Assembly: GCA_964017185.1 (NCBI GenBank)
Contig: OZ024874.1
Location: forward strand, 55,531,356 to 55,595,355
Length of the DNA stretch: 64,000 nucleotides
Reading direction: 5' to 3'
Source: Rugalucina vietnamica
Lineage: Eukaryota > Mollusca > Bivalvia > Lucinida > Lucinidae
Part shown: positions 11,052 through 22,669 of the stretch, piece by piece
Layout of the letters: each line of letters begins with the position of its first letter
How positions within the stretch are numbered: position 1 is the stretch's first letter
Notes under the pieces: generated by a model
The model's database searches: none
What the model saw: the letters and a program-made list of their open reading frames with translations, nothing else
Told to the model about the DNA's origin: nothing
Made by a program: the position numbers and the translations under genes

Positions 11052-12190
11052 TTAAACATTGGTTAGAAAATGAATCTTAACCGATAATAAATTTCTAGAG
11101 TTCTGAATATCCTCGCTGATCTCAAAGGACCAAAAAGAAAATATAGCCTGCACTATGGATGATGTATGGGGAGACTTTTTAGGGCTGTTAAAGCTGTATA
11201 ATAGCCTTTCTCAACAGACTTTACTATTAAAGTCGGAAAGCATTATCAACACAAAATACATGCTAGGAATTTGTTAGAAAAGGGAAAAACTTTAAATTAT
11301 ATTTAAACCATGATCGCCAAACTTTCGACTTGAAGTGCTGTAGGGTAATTACACAATGCACTTCCTAAATTGAGACTTTTTACCACTGATAGGTACTAAA
11401 ATACCTTAAATCTGCCGGAAAATTCGAACTTACCCCACCCATTTGATTATGGGTTAAAGATAAATTTCCTATATATACTGTTACTGCTGTAAATTTTGCA
11501 ATAGCCAAAATATCTTCCTGTATTTTCGTGAATATCTGATAAGATAAGTTTATTTGTTTAAAAAAATATCTAACTATTGACATTGACCTTGAGCATAAGA
11601 TCATTAACAGCCGTGCGTCTATGCTTTACCTTTCCTGGTTCTTAGATAAAAATAGAAGGCATAGCAATTGATTTGAAAGTTTGATAGTTTGAAACATTAT
11701 GCGACTAAATTCAGAAGAAGAAAAGGGTGTTTTCTAACAAATGCTTATTATTTCGACATTTATGTTATGCGTTAACATCGAACGACGAATACAATGCAGG
11801 CGTGCTCGTATATAAAAGACAATCGTTTGACCTTTTATACATTTTGTTTGGTACAGTTATGCTAAGACGAAAGGTAACAACCTTGTTCTCATGGAATGCA
11901 TTAGTAAGTGTACTAATCACCAAACATTGCAAGTAAATTGCACAACAGATAAAAGACTCGTAAAAAGTTAAAATAATTGTATTTTGAATTTGAATTAAAA
12001 CAGGAAATGACTAAATGTATGCATTCACCACATCATTAAATCACGTTGAGTATTTTGTATCTCATATGTAAATATTTCATTCAATGCTTTATTTGTCTTC
12101 ATCGTATGATATATGTTTTCTTTGTTGTTATGATATTGCTATGTTTTGAGGGCCCCATGGAAGATTGGTGAAAGCCAAATGGGTAACCCA
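11052..12190. other. Intergenic, nothing recognised
   Basis: This is AT-rich sequence without convincing coding, RNA or repeat features. Confidence 0.4.
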
Positions 12191-12194
12191 CTTT

Positions 12195-12195
12195 A

Positions 12196-12234
<39 letters not shown>
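12195..12234. repeat. (TTAC)n microsatellite
   Basis: About ten TTAC units are followed by a degenerate continuation to about 12257. Confidence 0.9.
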
Positions 12235-12235
<1 letters not shown>

Positions 12236-12256
12236 TATTTCTTTCTTTACTTACTT

Positions 12257-12379
12257 ACGATATGTTTTTATGGTATAAGTACCTGATTGTTAATTTGGTT
12301 TTTTCCCACCTCGGTTTTTGGAGTGGGGATCTTTTTCTGATTGCGTCTTTTCCTGATCTTTGCCTACTTGTACCTTTTT
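12257..12379 (+). mobile_element. 3' fragment of RT-bearing retroelement family
   Basis: Only the last about 120 bp of the family are present, from 'tggtataagtacctgattg' to the shared end CCTACTTGTACCTTTTT. Confidence 0.8.
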
Positions 12380-12382
12380 AGC

Positions 12383-12600
12383 GATATTCGTACAAATGTT
12401 GTGAGACACTCTCACGAATGTCTCGCGACTCTCTTACGAATGAAAATGAAACTAAATTCGTGGGAACGTCGTGATACACTCTCACGAATGTCTCGCGACT
12501 GTCGTATGACGGTCGCGCGACAGCCGCGAGATATATTTTCAAAATTAGACCGAAATTCGCGAATTCGTAGACTTACTACTATAGGAAAACCTTCAAACGC
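12383..12600. repeat. 71-bp direct repeat rich in TCGCGA palindromes
   Basis: 'cactctcacgaatgtctcgc' occurs at about 12407 and 12478. The sequence between and after it is rich in CGCG and ACGAAT palindromes. It looks like a small foldback or MITE fragment, with no family assigned. Confidence 0.6.
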
Positions 12601-12813
12601 TCCCATTGGTTCTTTGTTCTTATGCAAGTAAAGCTGCCCAGATCAGGTGAGCGTTTACAGGACCATTTGATCCTATGGTTATTCACTCTTGAGATGTATC
12701 ATTTTCCTAGTTCTTGCTATTTATTTTTCATGCAGTGATGAATGTGAAAATAGTATTTGAGCCACTAAGTATTTCATCACTAACATTGAAATTACTGTTA
12801 GCATTCTTATACT

Positions 12814-13743
12814 CACTGTGTATAACCGTACAGTGAGCCAAAACGGAAGTGACACATACTGTACGCAAATACATCATTAGTGCCCTTCGGATTTCTTAAG
12901 GTAGGCGATCATTTATATCGATGTTTAAAATTAAGGAAACAAATCTTAACGCGGTTTTCGGTGTTGGAAAGAGAATTAAAAACTTAATAAGCGTTTATAT
13001 TGCTTATTGTGATTTTGTTTTTGCTTTCCAGTGTATCTTGTAAATTAAGTGGCAAATCACTGACTTTTCATTTTTATGACCCGTCAAATCTGTGTTTCGA
13101 AGTCCATTATGGGTAACTGAGTTCACATATTTTGATCAAACCAGCGATGAAAGATATGAAAATCATTAGTGTTGAAGCCCTGCACCATGGTATTCCCCAA
13201 GTCATTAAACTTACCCGGGTATCCAACGAGGAATTGCACGCCTCCCTTCCGATCGCCTGTACGACTAGTGACAAGCGTACAGTATCACTAGTTAAAACGT
13301 ATCAAGAAAAAACTGTACGACTAGTGTCATCATTGAATTTTATTTTTAGCGGATTTCGTCCATTTTTGTGCGTATATATATACAAAATGTTTTGAATATT
13401 CCGTTATCTCGTGTACAGATTTCATAGATACACTTTTTGAGCCCATAGGGATTGTATATAGCCAAATACCAAACTTCACAGTGTGGCAGCTTAAATGTTC
13501 AATTTCTGCATTGCCTGCACCTACATGTATATATCAGTCAATAGAGTAAACGGTATAGTAGAGAACTCGAAAATCTAAACTCAACTTTGGCCTCAGTTGC
13601 AATGGTTGTCATCGATAATTTATCGGTTTGTATGTAGACAATACCACGTGATTCTCAGTTTTGAAATAGTTGACTATTTTATGCTCGTGTATATCCCCAA
13701 AACCATCGCTTCAACTTAAACGATAGCAATGGCAAGGTTTTAT

Positions 13744-13793
<50 letters not shown>

Positions 13794-15176
13794 CGTTAAA
13801 AGCATTGTTCAAGATTTTGCATTACGATTACTAGGTGCATTAGTATTTTATAGTCAGTATGAGTGTCGCGCTTCTTCTGGCAGTATCAACACAGAACTCA
13901 CAACTATGACAATCACAAACAGATTAGGTGAACCTCTGCAGAAGCTGAGGGTGAGGCTAGGTACCTGTAAAATCGATTTAAGACCGCCAGTAATTTTATA
14001 TTACTGATCGTCCCACGGCGATACTTCTGTTGTGGTTCTTGTTGTTTTATGTCTTAGTGTTTAACCGTTTTGTGCTGTTTGAGCCTTATGTATGTTTGTA
14101 TATTTTTAGTTAAGTTTAGGTAACTGAGTGGCCACCTATTAAAAATAGCTGCTCATTCGCCTTACGACATGTTTTGTTAGTATAAGTGCATGATTGTTAA
14201 TTTAGTTTTTTTCCCCATCTCGGTTTTTGGAGAGGGATTCTCTTCCTGATTGTTCCTTTTCCTGATCGTTGCCTACTTGTACCTTTTGATACATACGCAT
14301 TTATGACAAATCGTAGGTAGCTTTACATCTTAAATATGCCCACACTTTGAGCCAATCGCCTGTAACGTTACAATTAGAGGTCTCTGTCCACATACAAGTG
14401 TTACTGTTCCCCCTCCCCCCACATTTTCGGTTAACAGAATGCTGCCAGTATTTCACATTTTATCCTACGCTGAATACAAACCCGAGACGTGGTTTTGCCA
14501 ATATACAAGACACCAGGGTGATACTAGTATTTTATTGAAATATCCATCAGTTATGATCCAATTTGAGTAGGGTGAAACAAATTACAAAATCTGAATACGA
14601 TATAGCAGTAATTATATAAGGGCAGGTAGTCTACACACCACTATCATTCCTTAGAATCAGTGAAGGAGATGGTTTAACATGTATATCTTTGTTAGAACTA
14701 TTCGTACAGACAAGAACTATGTCTATGTAACTAGCCGTACAGTTGTTGAAAACAGGGTGGCTGTTTTCAAAAGACCATTATTAACATGTTAGAGTTTCTG
14801 TGCCCAAATCGAGTAAAGGGTTTTTGTGATAATAGATTATATGTCTGTTCTAGCAGCAAAACTTTCCACATTGTGTATCAGAACATAAATTTCTAGGGGA
14901 AAATCTGTCGTACTTACGGGCGAAAAATAATAAATCTTAGCGATTTCGTGCATTAAATGCTGATTTGCAGACATATACATCGTGTTCGGATGTTAATGAA
15001 AACTATGCTTAGTTCGCTATTGAAAACCGAAAACCGCTTTTAAAAGCGTTGAGTGAAAGTGAACTTACCTCGATATGAAAACGTGAGCGTCTTTGTTTAT
15101 CGCTAGGAACTACTGATATATTTGCGTACAGTTGATGTCACTTCCGTTTTGGCTCACTGTACGGTTATACACAGTG
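12814..15176. mobile_element. 2.36-kb TIR element with ATACT target duplication
   Basis: The terminal inverted repeats begin CACTGTGTATAACCGTACAG and match for about 60 bp before diverging. The 5-bp ATACT lies outside both ends (12809-12813 and 15177-15181). No transposase ORF is seen. The interior holds a (GA)n run (13748-13789), several 'cgtacag/ctgtacg' motifs and a later insertion of the RT-bearing family (about 13930-14288). It is non-autonomous, and the superfamily is not assigned. Confidence 0.78.
13930..14288 (+). mobile_element. RT-bearing family fragment nested in the TIR element
   Basis: The copy runs from 'cctctgcagaagctgagggt' to the family end TGCCTACTTGTACCTTTT. It lies wholly inside the 12814-15176 element, so it is the younger insertion. 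Confidence 0.8.
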
Positions 15177-15255
15177 ATACTGTATACGAACTGATTTAAT
15201 CTTGTAACATATTTGCGATTCAGGATAGAAACACTCGGCAGGATATTGTTTTTTT

Positions 15256-15600
15256 TTTTACCTTCATAAAGCATGGCCAGATATTGTCCAAGACATTGTT
15301 TCTAAACTTCGCGAGCGAACATAACAATTAACAGTGTTAGTGATATGATATCAGGCAACTTTGAAGAGGCAAAGCGATATTACTTTAAAATCCTTAGACG
15401 TCGAGAGCTTACACAGGGCAAAACAACCACGAAGTCGGGGCCACCAAGAACAATATTAGTCTTATGTTCGATTTGATGGGAGACGTGAACAGGCTTTAAA
15501 ATATCACACTGAAGGTGAAAAGGTTGTAAATGGTCATATTAATAAACCAGCTTTTTACTATTTATGAATCATTTATGCTTTAGTGCTATCTCATTTCTAC
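15256..15600 (+). pseudogene. Inverted relic of NB-ARC/TPR gene exon 9 and flanking introns
   Basis: The exon part, 15355-15514, aligns to gene 2 exon 9 (29233-29394), with AG|GC and GAAG|GTGAA borders still visible. It encodes NFEEAKRYYFK and then loses frame: two single-base deletions (after 'cagggcaaa' near 15424 and near 15484) shorten 162 bp to 160 bp. About 100 bp of upstream and 80 bp of downstream intron also align, so this is a genomic duplication, not a retrocopy. It lies on the opposite strand to the genes. No other exons are found nearby. Confidence 0.85.
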
Positions 15601-16878
15601 GGTGGCCACCACCCCTAAAACTTATCAAGATGCATCTATATAAACATGTCGGACATTTTGCTTTTGGTTTATTTGTTCAACTTTTTTACAGCTTAAAAGT
15701 AGTCATTCATGAAATATTGATGTACTGATGCTGTTGACTTTCCCGGGCACGTTTGGAAAGGCACCAACATCGGTACCGTTTTCATGTCTCGAGATTTTTA
15801 TATAACTTAAAAACTTGTATTTTGTATTTTATTTCTGTACATGTTCCCTGTGTGTGTGTTGTTCTTTTTTATTGCATGTTGTGATATTTTCTGATATATG
15901 TCTATGTCTAGCTTCACTTACTTTGCAGCAGGTACAGCTTTTGTTTCATCTATGTAGAAGCCTACAGTTTTACTCATGCTTATTAACTAGTTTGTGAACT
16001 TATTTATAGTGAATCGTACTCTATTTTGTAGTGTGAAAGGCGTCTTATGTTTCGCATTGCAATAGGTTTGTCTAGTTCTGACAGTCATTGCTGTTTTTCG
16101 CCTTTCGTAATAACGCACTCCTCACCCTATAGATTCACTGTACGACAGAAAAAGAGAGAGGTAGCTGTCTCCAGTGGAGTAGCGCATTTTTAAGACAAAA
16201 TTTGCGCGATAGTGGTAAGTATTTTGCGTGTTTTCTGGTAATCGGATTTGTTTATGTGGCACTTTTTACCTTTGATTGCTTTTACACATGCATGCATGTC
16301 GTGCTATGGCAAAATTACCACAAAAGATGTTAGTAGGAGCATGAGTAAGGCATTCGTTTTTGATGGCAGTCGAAAAAAAGTCGAAAATCGCAACATTGTC
16401 TCTTCTAGTTTGATAATCGAACACTTTTGTAGAAAATGAATGAAAGCAGAAGTATGCGCTTTCTTGGATCTTTTAACATGCCAAATCGCAGACTGGTTTG
16501 ATTTGTCTATTTCAGCAATTAGTGACTGTACAGTGATTTTAGTAGAGGTGCGCGATTGTAGCAGTGGAGTAGAGACATTGTACGAAGTAAATCATATCTA
16601 CTAAGTTGCTTTGTACCCAGTGATACTAGAAATCGTTCATGTATTCCATTAATTCTGAAGTGATAAATGCCCACGCGGCGAAAGAAATATGCACAAATGG
16701 TATTTAATAGCTACGAAAAAGACCGGTGGTGACTTCACAGTTTTGTAAAACAGCATTCTACCCTTGGAAGACAACGGGAGGGGACATTTCAAACTTCACA
16801 GTACTTACTTAACACTTCATACTTCACACTTCACAGTTTACACTTCATACATCACACTTTACAGTTTTGTAAAACAGT

Positions 16879-17176
16879 TTATCATATGACGTCGCTGTTT
16901 TCCAGTGGATAACGTCATGTCATAAAAATCGTATGACCACACGTGTATTAACACTTTTGCGGGAATACGTAACGTCATTGACGACGTCCGTAACAACAAT
17001 GTAAATTTTCATTGAAAATATGTCCACTTCGAAGGCGATAAAATCCTATTTTAAAAGTCATATGATAAAACGAATCTTACACTCGTGGTCATTTCATATG
17101 AAATTTATTAAACTCGCCAAAGGCTCGTTTAATAAATTTCATATGAAATGACCACTCGTGTAAGATCCTCTATATT
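16879..17176 (+). mobile_element. About 298-bp MITE, copy 1
   Basis: It starts 'ttatcatatgacgtcgctg' and ends with a hairpin around 'aaactcgccaaaggctcgttt'. It is almost identical, in the same orientation, to 18428-18722. Confidence 0.85.
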
Positions 17177-17215
17177 CTACCCTTGGAAGACAACAGGAGT
17201 GGACATTTCAAACTT

Positions 17216-17990
17216 CACAGATCATACTCATAACGCGAGACGCCAGACCATGCGTGACGTGACGTGACGTCAACATATCTAACGTCAGTTGACGTGTATC
17301 AATGCCTGACCTGAAGTCATGTGATGTGACGCGACGTCGTGGCATGGCGCAAAATGACGCCAACAGCGACGTCACGCAATACGTGTGTGACGACAGTGAC
17401 GTCATGTGACGTCACATGGAACGACATGCGGCCTCACATATAGTCATATTGGGTCACCTGTAACGTCATGCAGCGTGACGTTTGACGTCAAAAAACGTCA
17501 ATTGTGACGTCAGATGACGCCACTTGTGGAACCAGATGACGGCACTTGTGATGTCTGGTGACCGCGCTTATTATGTCAGGTGACGTCGCTTGTGACGTCA
17601 GGCAACGTCGAGTTATGTCAGGTGACGTAATTCTGTGACGTCATGTGACGTCGCTTGTAACGTTAGGTAACGAACCTGTTTGACGTCAAGTGACGTCACT
17701 TATTACGGCGCCATCATAAAGTGACGTCAAAAGCGACGTCATCTGACGTTACAATTGAATCTACATGACGTTACATGTGACGCCACATGATGTTATGTGA
17801 GACGTCGCATGTCATTTCGTGTGACTTCACATGACGTCACTGTCGTCAATCACACGTTTCGTGTGACGTCGGTGGTGACGTCATTTTGCACCATGCCACG
17901 AAGTCACGTCACATTAAATGACTTTAGGTCACGCTTCGTCTGACGTCTCGAGTTGTGAGGTGACGTCATTATTCGAGATATGACGTCTAT
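17216..17990. repeat. TGACGTCA-rich core
   Basis: Over about 775 bp there are at least ten full TGACGTCA palindromes and dozens of ACGTCA and TGACGT half sites, spaced irregularly at roughly 8-20 bp. TGACGTCA is the consensus cAMP-response element bound by CREB/ATF proteins. Whether any protein binds here is not shown; the array may simply be a product of repeat growth. Confidence 0.85.
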
Positions 17991-18427
17991 ACTGGCCATG
18001 CGTATGAACTGTGAAGTTTGAAGTCTGAACTGTGAAGTGTGAAGTATGAACTGTGAAGTGTGAAGTTGTGAGGTGACGTCATTATTCGAGATATGACGTC
18101 TCTACTGGCCATGCGTATGAACTGTGAAGTTTGAAGTCTGAACTGTGAAGTGTGAAGTATGAAGTGTGAAGTTTAAAATGTCCCCTCCCGTTGTCTTCCA
18201 AGGGTAGAACGTTGTTTTACTAAACTGTGAAATGTGGGTATGCCTTAGAAACGCACGGACTTATGCACGTTTAGTAGAGCGTGTCTCTGGTCATAAAACA
18301 TGTACGGTGAATTGGAAATGTCGATTGATTTGTCGCAAAATGAAGTTCCAGGTTATTATATTAACCGTATAACAACTTATCCTAGGCTTGTATATTATAT
18401 TAATTATCTCGACTCAAGTATTAACTC

Positions 18428-18722
18428 TTATCATATGACGCCGCTGTTTTCCAGTGGATAACGTCATGTCATAAAAATCGTATGACCACACGTGTAATAA
18501 CACTTTTGCGGGAATACGTAACGTCATTGACGACGTCCGTAACAACAATGTAAATTTTCATTGGAAATATGTCCACTTTAAAAGCGATAAAAACCTATTT
18601 TAGAAGTCATATGATAAAACGAATCTTACACTCGTGGTCATTTCATATGAAATTTATTAAACTCGCCGAAGGCTCGTTTAATAAATTTCATATAAAATGA
18701 CCACTCTAAGATCCTCTATATT
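18428..18722 (+). mobile_element. About 295-bp MITE, copy 2
   Basis: This is the same element as 16879-17176, in the same orientation, with few substitutions and a small deletion in the last hairpin arm. Both copies end in 'gatcctctatatt'. Confidence 0.85.
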
Positions 18723-19479
18723 GTTGCTAGCATTAATTAATGTTGTCTAATGCACAAACAAACTTTGAAGAATAAAAAATGTTATTTTGGCTGACACAAT
18801 GAATTTTTGTCCGAAATTTAGGCAGATTTCTGCTGGTTATGCGCAAATTTCCATACCAACGATCTCAATACTTCACACAGTCTGTAGTCACTACTGGGTA
18901 CAAAAAATAAAACACCATCTACTCCACTGCACCAGTCGCGCACCTCTTCTTAATCTTCCGTACAGTCACTAATTGCTGAAAAATCTCGAAATAGACAAAT
19001 CACACCAGACTGCGATTTGGCATGTTGAAAGATCCAAGGAGGCGCATATTTCTGGTTTCATTCAATTTTTTCAAAAGTGCTCGATTGTCAAACTAGCCGA
19101 GACAATGCTGCGATTTTCGACTTTTTTTCGACTGCCATCAAAAACGAATGCCTTCCTCATGCTCCTACAAACATCTATTGTGGTAATTTTGCCATAGCAC
19201 GACACGCATACATGTGTAAAAGCAATCAAAGGTAAAAAGTGGCACATAAACAAATCTGATAACCAGAAAACACGCAAAATACTTACCACTATCGCGCAAA
19301 TTTTGTCCGAAAAATGCGCTACTCCACTGGAGACAGCTACCTCTCTCTTTTTCTGTCGTACAGTGAATCTATAGGGTGACTCCTGGAACCTACAAAAATA
19401 ACGATTTAATATAGATGCTTTGTTTAAGTATTCCCTTGATGTATTAAGGGGTGTATTATTTTCTCTTTAATCAAAGCAT

Positions 19480-20420
19480 AACTATGCTGCCTTCTTTAAT
19501 TGCAACTCGGTGGGTCGGGCGTCAGATTCTATAATGGCCCCGACTTAAATCTATTCATGTTAGTTGGTTGGGCCGGAGCTTGTCTGTTGCTCGGCCCACC
19601 GGCGTTCAACTGATGTTCTTCTTTTGCTCCGGATTTTCAGTAAGTTATCTGGCACCATTGTATCTCCATCGTCGGGCAGCTTACTGAATCTGTGTGTCCT
19701 CGTTTTTGATTCACCATGGTGGTTATCATGATTTATCTTATTGTCCTTGATGATTTATTGACCAGTCAGATTCACCACAAGGACTGAACAACTAAATAAA
19801 TGTTGTGAACCAGAAGATGAGGGTGAGTTTATGGCCCTGTAAAACCGGTTTAAGCACCCCCCCCCCCCCCCCCACCAGTTATTTCTAACTGGCAATTCCA
19901 ATGCGGTACGACTGTTGTGGTGCAAATGTATCCAACTTATGCCAGTTATTAATTTTATGTTGCATGACTTTGTGGTCATCTGAATACTATTTGACTGTTA
20001 ACTTAGCCCTCTGTATTTTATTTGTTCCGTCCAAAAGCAGGACGGTGACCCTGCTTTCTGTTATACATGTTATATATGTATTATATTTTCTTAAAACGAT
20101 TTTCCTTATTTCATGTTTATATCTGTGTATAAATGAGCCACAGAAGAAGCCTAGGGTGAGGTTGGGGTCCTGTGAACCCAGTTTAAGCCCCCCCCCCCCC
20201 CCCCCCAGTAATTTTATATTACTGATCGTTCCAAGGTGATGTTGTTCTAATTGTTTTATGTTTTGGAGTCGATGTTTGCGCTGTTTGAACCTTATGTACG
20301 CTTCGATATTTTAGTTAAGTTAGTGTAACTGAGTGGCCGCCTATTGGTAAATAGCTACTCACTCGGATTACGATATGTTTTCTTAGTATAAGTGATCATT
20401 GCCTACTTGTGCCTATCTAT
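19480..20420 (+). mobile_element. Two degraded copies of the RT-bearing family
   Basis: The first block (about 19480-19990) matches the 'tgccttcttta' to 'gaccgaacaactaa' part of the family. The second (about 20130-20418) matches the final 300 bp and ends GCCTACTTGTGCC. Each carries a poly-C run (19857-19873 and 20188-20206) at the same place in the family sequence, just after 'tttaagc'. Confidence 0.7.
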
Positions 20421-20589
20421 AACAATGCATCGTATAATGGCATCTTTTTTATTTTCTAATCTGAATTTAGACATTTTGCAATCTAACCATGTTAGATTTT
20501 ATTCAGGCTGACAGTGTGTGTCGATGTCGACCCAGGTGGGCCGAGCAGACAGCTGTCTCACACACATTTTCAGTACTCTTATTTCCTAC

Positions 20590-21995
20590 AAATTTATAGT
20601 CAGTTTTATATTTTTGAAACAAAGGCCTAGGAAGTTTAAGGCCTGATTTCAGTGTCAGATTTTGATAAAAATTATTTTTTTGAATTAAGTGAGAAAAGTA
20701 TTCCTGAAAGCAGCCATATGCCTCCTCTTATAAAATGCAGAACAAATCCTTCATTCATCCTATGGGTGTTGCCATGGTTATGCACAGAAGAACCATAGGT
20801 AGACTACATTTTGCACATTTTAGCTCATTTTTGGTTATTTCTGAACACATTTTTTATTTTTAACTACCAGCCCAAGCGGAAAAAAAATTGATACTTTGCA
20901 TACAATGCGTATGGATGATACTTCATCGTACCTGATTTATTTTTATACTGCTACGAAAGAGATTTCATGGATTCTCTTAACCATGATAATCAAGCTGATG
21001 TTATCGGGGCTTTTAATTCGACTTCTAGGTACCTCGCTGACCTTTTGAACATTGACAACGCTTATTTTGAAGGTATGGTCAATCAAATTTATCCACCTGA
21101 GTTACAGTTGAACAAAGCCAATATCTCAGATACCGAAGCCCCCGTTTTAGATTTACACCTTTCTGTTGCAAATGGATTTGTTACTTCTAAAATTTATGAT
21201 AAGCGCGATGACTTTGATTTTGATATAGTAAATTTTCCTTTTTTGGATGGTGACGTTCCTCGTCGTGCTTCTTATGGTGTATACATTTCTCAACTTATTA
21301 GGTTTGCTAGAGTCTACTGACTTCAACGCTCGAAATAAATGTTTAACGGCCAAACTTACAGGGTTATCGGTATCATAAACTTCGAAAAACATTTTCTAAA
21401 TATCGTTGACACTATGAATTGATTTCCAAATATAATGTTGGGTTAAAGACGCTTTTAGGTGAGGGCCTTTCGGAACCAGAATTCTATAGTGCCTTGGTTT
21501 ACAAATTTAAGAAACTTATAGGAAGGAAGGATTTTTCTTCTCAATTCAGAAAAATCATTATACGTTACAGACGTATAGGTTTTTACTTGAATGTTATGCG
21601 ACAAGTGGGAATCTTTTTCTGATTGCGCCTTTCCCTGATATCTGCCTACTTGTACCGTTTTTTTCAAAATCATTTCCTATTGAGAAATTGTTTATCACGT
21701 AGGCCGGTAGTTGAAAATGTCATTTAATATTGAAAAATAGGCCTAAACAGTACAAAAAGTGATACGTCTATGTTTTCGGAGCGTTGTCATAGCAACATTT
21801 ACTATTTGAATGAAAAAGATGTGCTAGTTTTTCAAAGCTATTTACATAACTTTTCACATCACAATTCCAAAATTCAACTTTTTACCAAAACCTGAGGCTA
21901 AAATCAGGCCTTAAACTCCCTAGGCCAAATTTGGTATTAATGATAATTTTAAGTTTTACGGCAAATGTAAACAAAATTTATAGATATTTAAACTT
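20590..21995. mobile_element. Foldback element split by a retroelement insertion
   Basis: The left arm (about 20590-20870) contains 'ggcctaggaagtttaaggcc', and its inverted partner lies at about 21880-21945. The arms enclose an RT-bearing family copy (20920-21664), so the retroelement landed in the loop. Arm identity is moderate, suggesting an old foldback. Confidence 0.6.
20920..21664 (+). mobile_element. RT-bearing retroelement copy with C-terminal coding part
   Basis: This copy still encodes part of the family's protein, with stretches such as LDLHLSVANGFVTSKIYDKR and VPRRASYGVYISQLIRFAR and, after breaks, LSEPEFYSALVYKFKK. This layout is common in retroelement proteins of bivalves and is reminiscent of Penelope-like enzymes, but the clade is not certain. 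It is broken in a few places, and the family's long 3' part is largely missing before the shared terminus. Confidence 0.65.
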
Positions 21996-22157
21996 GTCTT
22001 GAAATTGTCTATAGGAATTTTCTTCTCTCTTAGTTTCTTGTATACAATAACATTGTTGTACTCTTAAATCGCCCATGTATACATTTATATACAATTACCA
22101 AATCATGTGATTTCTTTTACAGTTGCTATTATATATTATTTTATATATAATAAAATA

Positions 22158-22669
22158 CCCAGGGATCTCCATCGTCGGGCAGCTTACTCAATCTGTGAGT
22201 CCTGGTTTTTGATTCATCAGGATGTTTATCATGATTTATTTGTTTGTTCTTGATGATTCATTGACTAGTTAGAGATTCACCACGAGGACCGAAGAACTAA
22301 CTAAATGTTATGAACCACTGCAGAAGCTGAGGGTAAGGTTATGGCCATGTAAAATCGATTTAAACCCGCCAGTAACTTTGTGTTACTGATCGTTCCAAGT
22401 CGATACTTCTGTCGTGGTTCTTTTTGTTTTATGTCTTGGTGTTTAAAATATTTTTGTGCTGTTGGCGTCTTATGTATGTTTTCATATTTTTAGTTAAGGT
22501 AACTGAGTGGCCACCTATTGGGAAAATAGCTGCTCATTCGGCTTACGAAATGTTTTCATGGTATAAGTACCTGATTGTTAGTTTGGTTTTTTCCCACCTC
22601 GGTTTTTGGAATGGGAATCTTTTTCTGATTGCGCCTTTTCCTGATCTTTGCCTACTTGTACCTTTTTAC
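22158..22669 (+). mobile_element. 5'-truncated RT-bearing family copy
   Basis: It covers the last about 510 bp of the family, from 'cccagggatctccatcgtcg' to CCTACTTGTACCTTTTT. It is similar to 35925-36428. Confidence 0.85.

Larger units (their letters stand above)
16123..19378. mobile_element. 3.26-kb nested inverted-repeat element
   Basis: The outer arms run about 16123-16640 and 18880-19378, beginning CACCCTATAGATTCACTG and matching for more than 300 bp. A 6-bp ACTCCT flanks both ends (16117-16122 and 19379-19384). A second inverted pair lies inside: 'ctacccttggaagacaacgg' at about 16755 and its complement at about 18195. The centre (17216-17990) is packed with TGACGTCA palindromes. Two direct copies of an about 297-bp MITE have inserted. 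No transposase is recognised. It may be a composite foldback or non-autonomous DNA transposon. Confidence 0.85.
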
